NCBI GenBank assembly: GCA_036768485.1
Contig: JAVLUZ010000142.1
Coordinates: 8,805,863 to 8,869,862 of the forward strand
Direction of reading: 5' to 3'
Length of the DNA: 64,000 nucleotides
DNA from: Mermis nigrescens
Taxonomy: Eukaryota; Nematoda; Enoplea; Mermithida; Mermithidae
In this document: piece after piece, positions 46,001 to 56,234 of the stretch
Position numbering within the stretch: position 1 is the first letter of the stretch
Layout: each line of letters opens with the position of its first letter
The notes under the pieces: model-generated
What the model saw: only the letters and a program-made list of their open reading frames with translations
Database searches by the model: none
Told to the model about the DNA's origin: nothing
Position numbers and translations under genes: made by a program

Positions 46001-49000
46001 AACTATAGGTAAGTCTCTTCTACATCCTCTGCAAAAATCAGTGCAAAATTATGCAATTTGATGAAAAGTAATTTCGTTGCCATGGCAACGCATGTATCTT
46101 TTTTAGGCAACAGTGGTTTTCTAGGTTACATACAATCGAACTTTTTGGCAGTTTTTGGGGTGATTCCCAGTTTTTGTGAAAAATAAATATCAGGCATCAT
46201 GTAAGGTGCTACGAGGCACGTTCCTGCTAAGTTTTTTTAAAAAATTGGCGCTGGTTTTTTTAGGTTACAACTGGTTTTTTTAGGTTTGACTTTGAAGGTG
46301 TACTGTAGCTAGATGGATAACGTAGGACAACTGAATTTTTTCTGACATTAGTCTGCAAGGGAGCCTAATGTGAAAACATAAAAGATTCCAGCAGATATGA
46401 ATACGAGTAGAAATACTGACCCTCAAAAATGCTTAAAAAAATCATAGTAACGGCAATTTTTAGGAAATTTTCGATTCGACAAATTTATATCTCAAGTTTC
46501 TGAATGATCCGGAAAGAGATCAGGCGTCAGTTGTAATCCTCACGGCATAGCTTGTTCGCCAGTATAATATCATCAGTCATCTCCTTTTGGTTATGGAAAA
46601 AAGGGATGGCTTTTTTAGGTTACGAATCGACTGTTTTTTAGAGGATATATGTATGCACAGAATGGAGATTTGGAGGGAAGGTGGAGCTAAACGTTTTCTA
46701 ATATGCGTTTTTAGGCTCAAAAACGATGGATATGCGTCAAAAACACCGTTTTTTGGCGTTTAATAAAATTCTGAAAAAATATTGAAAAATAGAGTTATTT
46801 AACAAAATATAGTCAAAATATAAGTACATGACCAAGAAAAGCCAAAATTTGACTTTTAGTCGAAAAAAATCACGAAAACGCTTAAAACAGCACCTTTTAA
46901 ACGATTTCTTTTAGAAATCGAAAAATTCTGGAAGAATATGGGGTGAAATAAGGAATGGGATAGGAGAATACCCCCTCAAGATCATATACGAGTATGTACT
47001 GTATGAACATAAGTCGCACCTTTATACGCAGAAATGATATCTTTATTCAGCAGATAATTAACAATCGCGTTAATATCCTTCTTCAGAGGATGACCAACCG
47101 AATTATACACGTTTTCTTCGTCAATTTGATCAAACGTCATACTGGCGCACTGTAATACACATTGTATTTTTCTAATTGATATTAAAACACGCCTACTACA
47201 AACAAAAGGTACACGAAAGCAGAAACAAACAAGAGGGGTTCGGAGGTCTCAGCCTGGGTGTTTGGTGATCTATCTAGCTTCTGCTCAGAATAAAAAATGG
47301 GGAATTCTCGGGAAAATAAGGCAAAATAGATACAACTTTTGTGAATCGAAAATGTTCAACTAAAGTGCATGAAATTGACCAGAAACTGTGAACTATCATA
47401 ATTTCTAAGCCATTTTGGCTCGAAAGAGCTCTATAGTTGACCCCGAAACCGACGATGCTATGCATCTATACACAGAGCCGTATTTAAAGAGGAGGAGGGC
47501 GGCCGCCACCCTCTTCACCGGAAAAAATTTTGAAAGGTAAGATAATGCACGGAAAAATGGAAAAATCGACTGTCTTCGACGCAGAATCTTCAAACTTCTG
47601 GTGCTTCGCGCCGGATAGGAAGGTTTTTCTATCATTTTGACCCAAGTACGACCAAAATATGGCACTTTTCCAATGATTTTTAAGCGAAAAAATTTTTTCA
47701 AAACAGTTACAATTTTATTATCTTAATAGATGGAGCGTGTCGAAAAACATAGGAAAATGCGTTTTTTCGAGCTATCCCGACGACATTTCCGAGATATGGA
47801 CCAATTTATATTAAGCTCAGCGATTTTTAGCACGACCCCATTAGCACCAGTGCTAAATTACACGGGATAAATAACATTAGCACACCAGTTTTTGACCTAA
47901 TACCTACGTAGAGTGTCAGTAATGCATGTCCTTTTCCTTTTTAATTTATCTGTTTATAAATGCCCTGATATTCTGCAGATCAATGTGTATTCTTTAAATT
48001 AATCAAGAAATTCATGCTAAATCACAATTATTGGCTTCCTAATGCTCAATAAAATTAGAAACTGACACCTATGTACCTATAACAACATTGGAAATGATAA
48101 TGCGGTTGCCATATAATATACTAATTTGATAATCGTGCTTATGAATTGAATGATAAATGAACATAAAGAAGCCAATTTTGTCTTCAAACAACATAAAACA
48201 GTGATAAGTTGTCAAAAAGTAATTATTATGTGCTAGAAATCGTTAAGAAAATAGACGATATGAATGCTAAATCTTTTAGGTTGCACGAAGATTGATGGTG
48301 GAGTGTTCAAATCGCGCGTTTGTGGCTAAATAAACAGTAAGCATGACACTCGGCGCGAAATACCGAAAAAATTTTGGGACTTTTTCTTTAAAAAACGTTA
48401 AAAAGCGTTAACATTACTAATATTTTGCCGAAAAACGTCTTCGTATCCGTTAACAGCCAAAATTTTCATAAGATGAGGTAACTTTCGTTAGCATGGTGCT
48501 AAAAAAACCATGGTTGGGTAAGAGGACAAAAACGAAAAAAACCAAAACAAAAAACACAAACGCTGCGTACATATTTCAACGAAATTAATTGAAATGAAAC
48601 GTATGATACAATTATTTTCAGGCAAAAATTACTAGCAAGCTAGTTTAGTTCAGTTTTAAATTACTTTACTTACTACTTAATGATTCAGAATAAATATATA
48701 CCTGCAAAATATTTATTGCACGCCTCATATCTCCCTGCCCCAATGAAACCAAAGCTTTCATACCGTCTTCAGTCGCATTTAACCTATTAAAAAATGTCAT
48801 AAATGCAAAAGACGACGGAGCCATATTTAAGCCCTCGGAAGATAAATATCTTTATGTAAAGCGGTAATCCAAACTATATGTTACATTTAAACAGAAAAAG
48901 TAAGCAGACATAGATGACAGTAAGATGATAAAAAATGCATCATTAAAGACTCTCTATTTTGTAAAATAAATACATGTCTCATTGTTGGACATCAAAAAGC

Positions 49001-52000
49001 GACAGCGACATATATGCCTTTTTGAAAAATCTATTGTCTTCATTTCTGCCCTGATGCTCTTTCGGAAAATTACTCACGTGTATATTTAATCGGTTTTTGC
49101 TATGAAATTATCTTAAGCCGGCGAGAAACATGGTGTAAAAGCTTACAACTAGACATGCATAATGCTTTAGGGGTTTATATAGACATCCCATAAAGATTGG
49201 TGTGAATTTTAGTGTGAAAATAGGGCGAAATTCAAGCCGAAGAAAGGATGGAAATTAACGCTTTACAGTATGATTGCTCGATATTGACAAGAAACTGCAA
49301 ATTCAAGTACGAATATTTGAACTAGTTTTAGCATTTATACTACTTTTTCGGGCCATTTAAGCTCAATAAAGCTCTCCGACAGACTTTCATGCTGAGCGCT
49401 TACTGTATAACCCTACTTAGGGCCGTATTTAAGAGGGGCGGGGAGAACGGCCGCCGCCTTCCTCCCTTCGCTGGAAAAAACATTTTGAAAGATAATATAA
49501 TGCTCTAAAGATAGCAAAATCACATGTCTTTGTCATAAAATCTTCAAATTTTCGGCAATTCATGCTGAACGTGAAGTGTTTTCCATTATTTTAGCCGAAG
49601 CGCGACCAAAAAATTGCACTTTTTATAGCCTTTTGACATGATCTCAACGGATAGAGCATGCCGAAAAACGTCGGAAAATGCGGTTTTTGCGAGCTTTCCC
49701 GGCGAATTTGCCGAGATAAAGATCAATTTATCTTGGGTCCGCCCCCTCCTCTTGGTTGAATCCTAGATACGGGCTTGACCCTACTAAAAATGAAAAAAAC
49801 CAGTCCACTGGACAACATTGGTCAGATTTTTAGGACGATTTTGAATGGCAAATATGCAGCCAAAATATGCCTAATCCTATTTCAAATTTTTTACTGCTAA
49901 TAAGTTTCGTTCAACCTTTCAATCAAGCTTCGAAAAATGATTAAAATGCTGTTCGTACAAAGCATTTCTTACTTTTCCTGCTCAATTATATACTGCAATC
50001 GAGGTAGCATCAAGTCTCGCGAAAGAGGTGCGAAACGAAATCTTGTGCATCTTGACTGCAAGGCCGGAATGATTTTCGATAAGTAATTGCAGATTAAGCA
50101 AAATCTAACGTTGTCGGTAAATTTTTCGATAACTAAATACGAATTATAGGCAAATGTGACAAATGCACCGAAGAAATAGCAGAAAAGATTAACAGAAAAT
50201 CAAATAGAACGCTTGCCATTTCTTTCATGACTTAAAAATCAAATTGTACCATTTCAAAAATTTTATAGAAAACAGCTTTTTGATCGTTTCAGCATTTTAG
50301 ATCAAAAAGGACGTCTTCCTTCGATTTTTTTATTTCTTTGAACTCAATAGTCATCTGTAAATTCAAGAAGCTGATTTTAAGTGATTCTGATGAATGCTGC
50401 TCAAATTTTAAGAAAAAAATCAAGATTATGCTACATTAACATACATAATAAAAACGATATACAAAATACAAGTTTACAAATCGAGCAACAGATTATGTCC
50501 CCTGCGGTGAACAAAATACAGCACCTACATACCGAGGATAATAATTATTTTTGCTATTTCCCAATTTTCGACAATATGTCAAGATATTTCCTAAATCTTC
50601 TGAATTTTTTAAAAAGTGCATTGTCGACTTCACGACGATAAAAGCGATAAAAAATAAGCAAACACAATTACTGCGCCTCAAGGCATTCTGGGCATCTTTC
50701 GTCATGGCGTCGGCTTCATCTAAAATGATCAGTTTAAATTTCTTGCTGGCCAATATAGTACGCGTGCTTGCAAAGGACAAAACCTGCTCCCGAACAACGC
50801 CGATTCCGCGATCATCTGATGCATTCAGCTAAAATTAAAAATATAATAATAATTAACCCAAAATGGCCAAAAAAAACACTAGTTTGTGCCAAAAATTTGG
50901 GAATCTTTCTTAGTCTTCAGGGTAATGAAGAACCACAGTTTTTTTTGTATTCGGCAAAGACTTTTCCCGATGTACAAAGACTTTTAAGGACCGTCTTTGT
51001 ACATGAACAAAGATTTTTGGGAAGACAACTGTAAAAAGGTGTAAAATTCCCGAAAATTTTAGGCGCTTAGCGCCAAAATGAGTGATTGTTTGTCCTATAT
51101 ATCTTTAAAATAGCAGAATTTGCATTTAAAATGGAAAAATGTCAAATTTTTCGGCGCTTCGCGCCGTTTCGAGACAGTTTTTTGGTATGGCCATCATTGA
51201 TGTACATGTACAAACGGACCTTATACAAATCACTGTAAAGAACGACCGACTTTGAGTGGGGAGCCACCATCCTTGTTACAGGTATGAATAAAACGAATGT
51301 GACAAATGCACATTATAGCTTATTCTTCCGAGGTGTCACCGAAAATATGCATTATTTCTCGTTTTTCTTATATACTTGTATATTATCATACAAGAAATAG
51401 GCATATTATTCGCTAGAATGTACGAGATAAGGTAAACAGCTCTATTAATAAGCCGGTAGATGCGTCATGTGTATCCCTCAATAAGTACTGATTTTTTATT
51501 CCCCTGAAATACATAGTGAGCAAAGACAGTTTTCTAGAGAAAATCAGGTAGAATAGCGAAAACATTTGGCTAGCCAGGACTCGAACCTGGGCTTCCTGGT
51601 TTACCGGCCAAGCGTGCTTCCAACTACACTATCTAGCCGTAATTTGAGAAACAAACTTTACGCCTGTGATACAAGGAAGTCGGGGAGAAAGCTCCACCAG
51701 CACTAACCTTAACACAGTGTGCTGAAGAATAGCGAAAACATTTGGCTAGCCAGGACTCGAATCTGGGCTTCCTGGTTTACCGGCCAAGCGTGCTTCCAAC
51801 TACACTATCTAGCCGTAATTTGAGAAACAAACTTTACGCCTGTGATACAAGGAAGTCGGGGAGAAAGCTCCACCAGCACTAACCTCAACACAGTGTGCTG
51901 AAGAATAGCGAAAACATTTGGCTAGCCAGGACTCGAACCTGGGCTTCCTGGTTTACCGGCCAAGCGTGCTTCCAACTACACTATCTAGCCGTAATTTGAG

Positions 52001-54670
52001 AAACAAACTTTACGCCTGTGATACAAGGAAGTCGGGGAGAAAGCTCCACCAGCACTAACCTCAACACAGTGTGCTGAAGAATAGCGAAAACATTTGGCTA
52101 GCCAGGACTCGAACCTGGGCTTCCTGGTTTACCGGCCAAGCGTGCTTCCAACTACACTATCTAGCCGTAATTTGAGAAACAAACTTTACGCCTGTGATAC
52201 AAGGAAGTCGGGGAGAAAGCTCCACCAGCACTAACCTCAACACAGTGTGCTGAAGAATAGCGAAAACATTTGGCTAGCCAGGACTCGAACCTGGGCTTCC
52301 TGGTTTACCGGCCAAGCGTGCTTCCAACTACACTATCTAGCCGTAATTTGAGAAACAAACTTTACGCCTGTGATGCAAGGAAGTCGGGGAGAAAGCTCCA
52401 CCAGCACTAACCTCAACACAGTGTGCTGAAGAATAGCGAAAACATTTGGCTAGCCAGGACTCGAACCTGGGCTTCCTGGTTTACCGGCCAAGCGTGCTTC
52501 CAACTACACTATCTAGCCGTAATTTGAGAAACAAACTTTACGCCTGTGATACAAGGAAGTCGGGGAGAAAGCTCCACCAGCACTAACCTCAACACAGTGT
52601 GCTGAAGAATAGCGAAAACATTTGGCTAGCCAGGACTCGAACCTGGGCTTCCTGGTTTACCGGCCAAGCGTGCTTCCAACTACACTATCTAGCCGTAATT
52701 TGAGAAACAAATTTTACGCCTGTGATACAAGGAAGTCGGGGAGAAAGCTCCACCAGCACTAACCTGTTATTCAATTACAAATAATTCTGATATAAATCTT
52801 ATAAAAAAATTAAAATTACTTTGATCAACACAAAAAATGTTCTGAAAACTCCAAAAACATTGACATCTTCCGCGTGTGACGTTAATAGATATGTAAATAT
52901 GCACAGTGAAAGGTTCAATCATGGTATGTATATATTATTCGGCAATAATTTTTCCGCCGACACAAAGAAGTTTCGAAGTCGCCTTTTTAAATGAATGTAC
53001 AAAAATTTTTGGGAACAAAAACAGTAGAGTCAAGAATTTTCCTGAACTTAATAGTTTTCTGTACTTTTCCGCTTTATAAAGTAAAAAAATGACTTTTAAA
53101 ATACAAAACATCGCGAATTTCCTACCTATAGTCCTTCCATTCCAGGCGTTCATTTTTGCAAGTCGGCTTAAAAATTATAGTTACCGTACCGTGTTAATGA
53201 CTTCTTTATTTTGCTATTGCATCGGCTAATTTATTCAAACTCTTCTTATTGATCTTTTATAAAAATTTAAATTTTATAAAAATTCACTTCAATTTTAAAT
53301 TTGAATATAAATTTTAAAAAAATCTTCTATTTCTTTAATTACGAAACAATTATTTCAAGCAGCACCTACCAAACTGCCGCAGAAACCTGCATAAACCCTA
53401 AAATATTCCTCTACAATAATAAGACTTTTTAAGCAGTGAAGCGAAAATTGGCCGATTGGATTAGAATAGGCTATGGTGCATTAATTTCTTTAATGAAGCT
53501 CCTAAATTGAGTTTAGAAACTTGTAAACCGAAATATGTCAGCGCATTACACCGGTCTATTTATTTGCTAAGTGTAGGTGCATTTGCTTTTGAAAGGTCAA
53601 AAGTTGATTTACATATGTATAATAAAGAATTGAAAAATATTTTGTGCAATTTTTGTAATTTTCTGCTTCGTCTATTTACAAAGTCTCAAAATTTATTTTC
53701 AAATAGTAAAAAATAGTGAAAATTTATAGCTCTTCACGTTGCTTTCCATGAAACATCTGTTGGTAAAAAGGCGAATCAATTGAAGGCGGAAAATGAAAAA
53801 CATTACAAAATTCTAGTATTGTCTACATGAGTGGTGCAGAAAATGACTGAAAATACCAGTGAAGGGCTAAAGATGCATGTTTATTAAGCAACACACTACT
53901 GAGCCACATTGTGGTCCTCATCTATTATATACATGCTCAGAATAAAAACAAAATTTTGAGATCTTGTAAATACGCAAAAGGAACCTTGTAGTGTATGCGA
54001 AACTATGCATGCAAAATCAGCTTATGACAAAACTCAAACCTATTTACTCAAATTATACTTGTATATAAAGTTAAATAACAAACCTGTTTTGAGTAAAAAC
54101 TTTTTCGTGTCAAACTTAATTTAAAAATTACTTCTTATTATCAGTATTGACCGTGATATCTCCTTTGATTTCAGGATTTTAATTTAGAATTTAACTGTTT
54201 GAAAAATTTCCAACAATAATGAAATTTCAATATTAATTTTGATTTCTCCTTAAACTTAATAATTTATTTGATTTTGATTTGATTTCTAATTTATTTGCTA
54301 CAAAAAAAGCAAAGTCTGTGTTGCACGGACATAAGCAAACGCTCAGTTCAAGAACCATTGAACTAAAAGATTGGGGCGTGTAGAGCTGTTTAGCGCAGGC
54401 TAATATCGTCGTTGTTTTTCCAGTGCCAGGGGGCCCGTAAAGCAATAAATGAGGCAATCGATCCTCATTTATAAACCTAGTGACTTAAGCAAGAAAGAAG
54501 ATCAGATTATATTTTAGCAGAAAATAAAACAAAATCATAAATAATTAAGTTTCTATATATTTTAACCACGCTAGAAACAGCAAAGAATACTTCTACTCTC
54601 TCACTTGTAGCAATTATATCGGTATGTGCAACGAGATCTTCTAAAGTATCCGGGTCGATATTTTTCTACC
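43082..54670 (-). CDS. RFC5: Replication factor C subunit 5 (clamp loader), with 5' defects
   Basis: RFC5 is an AAA+ small subunit of the clamp loader that opens and loads PCNA. Exons: 54605-54670, 54347-54483, 50672-50828, 49973-50132, 48702-48783, 47020-47149, 44900-44977 and 43082-43233. They cover about 320 of ~340 residues. Motifs in order: VEKYRP box, Walker A in [21 protein letters not shown], Walker B in [11 protein letters not shown], sensor-1 region [11 protein letters not shown], arginine finger in [10 protein letters not shown], sensor-2 region [10 protein letters not shown], then [23 protein letters not shown] and a collar ending KVDD. The junctions after exon 4 are all GT-AG and in phase. 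Exon 2 has one extra base and exon 3 lacks a G at its donor (see findings). A possible first exon (54751-54808, ending LDKTLPF) is in the right place but the wrong phase. The introns are rich in repeats; the 3.5 kb third intron holds the tRNA-like array. Confidence 0.92.
43528..43695. mobile_element. hAT-like MITE (CAGGCACGTA), copy 2, perfect target duplication
   Basis: 168 bp between inverted ends caggcacgtagctctgaggg and caacgtgcctg. It is flanked by the identical 8 bases caaattat (43520-43527 and 43696-43703). It is inserted inside a TTTGTACA repeat, whose two halves (43440-43520 and 43704-43765) lie on either side. It is in the last intron of RFC5. Confidence 0.8.
45205..45425. repeat. 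G-rich transposon remnant (RFC5 intron)
   Basis: It begins 'catacatgtaatggctcaaa' and contains G-runs and 'ccaactttgggtaaggggat'. A relative starts at 55267 ('catttatgtatgtaacggct'). Confidence 0.4.
45567..46644. mobile_element. ~1.1 kb element with CCTCTAAAAAA inverted ends
   Basis: The left end is cctctaaaaaaaccacg and the right end is gactgttttttagagg, which is inverted. The interior repeatedly carries AAAAAACCA or its complement GGTTTTTTTAGGTTAC (near 45740, 45790, 46110, 46250 and 46610). It contains no open frame of note. It lies in an RFC5 intron. Confidence 0.5.
46075..46090. promoter_or_regulatory. Perfect RFX/X-box palindrome
   Basis: cgttgccatggcaacg is a perfect 16-bp palindrome and fits the X-box consensus of RFX transcription factors: GTTGCC, two bases, GGCAAC. 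It is in an RFC5 intron and inside the CCTCTAAAAAA element, so it may be part of the element rather than a gene enhancer. Confidence 0.35.
46670..46985. repeat. 'gaacataaaaacata' family, diverged copy (RFC5 intron)
   Basis: Words in family order are 'aaaaacgatggatatgcgtc', 'aaaacaccgttttttggcg', 'aaaatatagtcaaaatat' and 'cgaaaacgcttaaaacagca'. It ends near 'aagatcatatacgag'. Confidence 0.5.
47465..47845. repeat. 'cgtatttaaagaggagg' transposon, copy 1
   Basis: It starts agccgtatttaaagaggagg and shares 'ttttgaaaggtaagataatg', 'ttcttcaaacttctggtgct'-type words, 'gatggagcgtgtcgaaaaac' and 'gagctatcccgacgacattt' with the copy at 49415-49780. Fragments also occur at 20.41, 27.56 and 59.22 kb. Confidence 0.55.
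49415..49780. mobile_element. 'cgtatttaagaggggcgg' transposon, best-preserved copy
   Basis: The left end agggccgtatttaagagggg and the right end cctagatacgggcttg are partly complementary, as are the G-rich and C-rich subterminal parts (ggcggggagaacggccg and gtccgccccctcctctt). No transposase frame. It lies in an RFC5 intron. Confidence 0.5.
50935..51235. repeat. TTTGTACA repeats with GGCGC-TTC-GCGCC hairpins
   Basis: Words such as 'acaaagacttttaaggaccg', 'tctttgtacatg' and 'aacaaagatttttgggaa' place this with the piece at 32.04 kb. Two hairpin words follow, ggcgcttagcgcc (51061) and cggcgcttcgcgccg (51152). Confidence 0.45.
51568..51638 (-). tRNA. tRNA-like gene, unit 1
   Basis: It reads ggctagatagtgtagttgga onward. 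The A-box TAGTGTAGTTGG and the B-box GGTTCGAGTCC are both perfect. Stems: acceptor GGCTAG/CTAGCC (six pairs, A7 opposite C66), D GTGT/GCAC, anticodon CTTGG/CCAGG, T CCAGG/CCTGG. A TTTT terminator lies a few bases past the 3' end. The best anticodon fold leaves eight loop bases (CCGGTAAA) and a four-base variable loop, and C instead of T precedes the anticodon. Reading from the 5' side the anticodon is GGT (Thr); reading from the 3' side it is GTA (Tyr). Identity is therefore open. Confidence 0.7.
51744..51814 (-). tRNA. tRNA-like gene, unit 2
   Basis: As unit 1, but the base just before TTCGAGT is A instead of G, which breaks the last T-stem pair and alters the B-box. This is the most likely inactive copy. 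Confidence 0.6.
51920..51990 (-). tRNA. tRNA-like gene, unit 3
   Basis: Identical to unit 1 in the tRNA part. Confidence 0.7.
52096..52166 (-). tRNA. tRNA-like gene, unit 4
   Basis: Identical to unit 1 in the tRNA part. Confidence 0.7.
52272..52342 (-). tRNA. tRNA-like gene, unit 5
   Basis: Identical in the tRNA part; one spacer difference (gatgcaagg for gatacaagg). Confidence 0.7.
52448..52518 (-). tRNA. tRNA-like gene, unit 6
   Basis: Identical to unit 1 in the tRNA part. Confidence 0.7.
52624..52694 (-). tRNA. tRNA-like gene, unit 7
   Basis: Identical in the tRNA part; the spacer after it differs by one base (aaattttacgcc) and the array ends in 'gcactaacct' about 70 bases beyond it. 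Confidence 0.7.
52765..54340. other. Remainder of RFC5 intron 3
   Basis: Very A+T-rich. It has a TTTGTACA-family relic near 52945-53010 and nothing else that I can support. Confidence 0.4.
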
Positions 54671-54808
54671 CTAAAAGATTATGATTGCGCATGTAATGTT
54701 ATCAATACATTTACTGCTTACATAGCAACGGAAAATCTCTCAAATATCACCAAATGGCAAAGTCTTATCTAATTGATTGAACAGGCATTTAAATGCAGAG
54801 AAACACAT

Positions 54809-55799
54809 ATGTACGAAGCTTGCCTTCTGAATGAAACAAAAATTTTATTCCTCACAAGAGACACTCACAAGAAGAACGTGAGAAATTTTCGAAGTGCGTT
54901 TAAAAGATCGCCAAAAAATTTTAAACGCAATTTTAAGCTGGTACATAAATGCAAAATTTTCCGGCGCTCTGCGCCGAAATATCCATTTTCTACGTTGTTT
55001 TCTTTGCAAAGCACAAAGATTGAGTACAAAGACAAAAGTTAAGGAATAGTTTATGGGCTGGATAATGAGAAATCAGTAGTGTGGATAGTCTGAACGATAG
55101 GTTTTTGATAACGAGTGGATACTTATGGAAAAATTTGAAGCTTTTCTTCGCCATTGTATAGAGCTTGCCAAGAGATGCGAAAAAACGCCTTTATTCTTGA
55201 CTGCCTGCTAATTCTTCTCGAGATAACTGACTTCAAAATCTTCTGTCCCCCGAAATAATATCCTGGCTGCCATACATTTATGTATGTAACGGCTCATAAT
55301 CTTGTTTTAGAGTCCCCGGCCATTTTAAGGAGGAGGTTAATAATCCCCGATTTTCAGCCAAAATGGCGACAAAAAAGAATTGAAAATGACTGAGAAACGC
55401 AAGTTTTCGTCAAAAATTGGCGGGTCAACAATGTTTTGGCTCAAGTGGTTGGAGGATAACCAACTCAGGGGGATCCTCCATCCCCTCTTACATGTCTGAT
55501 GATGGCTACTGGCCTGGAAACGAAGATATATAATTAGATAAAGGGAAGAAATGTCATTCCCAAAATGTAGATCTTCTAGCCCCCTTTCTGAATGTTTGGC
55601 AAAACTTTGCTTTTGTCAGCTATTCTAGTGTTTGTGTAAATTTTTATAGGCAATCAACATGTTTAATCATAAATTGTTCGCTTCATTCTCATATTCAAAA
55701 CAAAAATCTAGCCATGTTCAATCACCACCTTTAGATCAGTAGGTCGGCTACCCCTTATATAAATCTTGGCCAGACGGAGAATACAGAAACGGTCAAAAC
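54809..55799. repeat. Upstream flank of RFC5 with repeat fragments
   Basis: It contains the hairpin word ccggcgctctgcgccg (54961) within a 'aaattttccggcgctctgcg' repeat, and a transposon remnant (55267-55500, catttatgtatgtaacggct to tcttacatgtctg). No promoter signal for RFC5 can be named. Confidence 0.4.
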
Positions 55800-56234
55800 C
55801 ATACATGAGCTGGGGAGGGGTGAGAGGGGGTATTACTCACTCCCGAGCTTTTAAAAGACTGACAGCTATATAGCCATTTTGGCCGAAAAAGCATTGTTAT
55901 TTAGCCTTTTTAGGCTCAAAAACTAGATATATAGTCTTTTTGGACTCAGAAACTTACCGTGTGAGTTCAGAAAAGCTATATAGTTCATTTTTCTGAGTAT
56001 CAAAAGTATTTAAAGCTCTTTTACCGACTCCAAAAAGGGCTAAATAGCTAATTTCAGTCTAAAACTGCTATATAGCTGTTTGTGAAATTAAAAAGGCTAT
56101 ATATTTGCCACAAATGCTCGAAGACAATAATTTTAAAGCAATATCATCGTTTATGTCGAAGAATCTTTTTGCTTAGCAATCTCCACATTTTTGATTTTCA
56201 CCCCTAACTGAAAATTTGACCTAGCACATCTATG
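55800..56234. mobile_element. hAT-like element with internal 'ggctatatagc' repeats, perfect target duplication
   Basis: 435 bp. It begins catacatgagctggggaggg and ends cctagcacatctatg. It is flanked by gtcaaaac on both sides (55792-55799 and 56235-56242). The interior has ~37-base units of agctatatagcc, cttttt and actcagaaac words that can fold on themselves. An inverted, truncated copy is at 28508-28935. Confidence 0.75.

Larger units (their letters stand above)
51551..52764 (-). repeat. Seven-copy tandem array of 176-bp units, each with one tRNA-like gene
   Basis: Units repeat exactly every 176 bases (tRNA 3' ends at 51568, 51744, 51920, 52096, 52272, 52448, 52624). They are almost identical over both gene and spacer; I saw single-base differences only in units 1, 2, 5 and 7. 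The spacer is shared in full, so the array grew by recent unequal exchange or rolling amplification. It lies in the third RFC5 intron, on the RFC5 strand. Confidence 0.9.

Noticed and set aside
51551..52764. Regular direct repeats resembling a CRISPR array
   Set aside because: The 176-bp units are identical throughout, with no variable spacers, and contain tRNA-like genes in an animal gene's intron.
54341..54346. Use of the GT after AGC (54340) as the RFC5 exon 3 donor
   Set aside because: It would put Leu-Ser into the invariant ELNASDD motif. A mutated GTGAGC donor explains the bases better, though only transcripts can decide.
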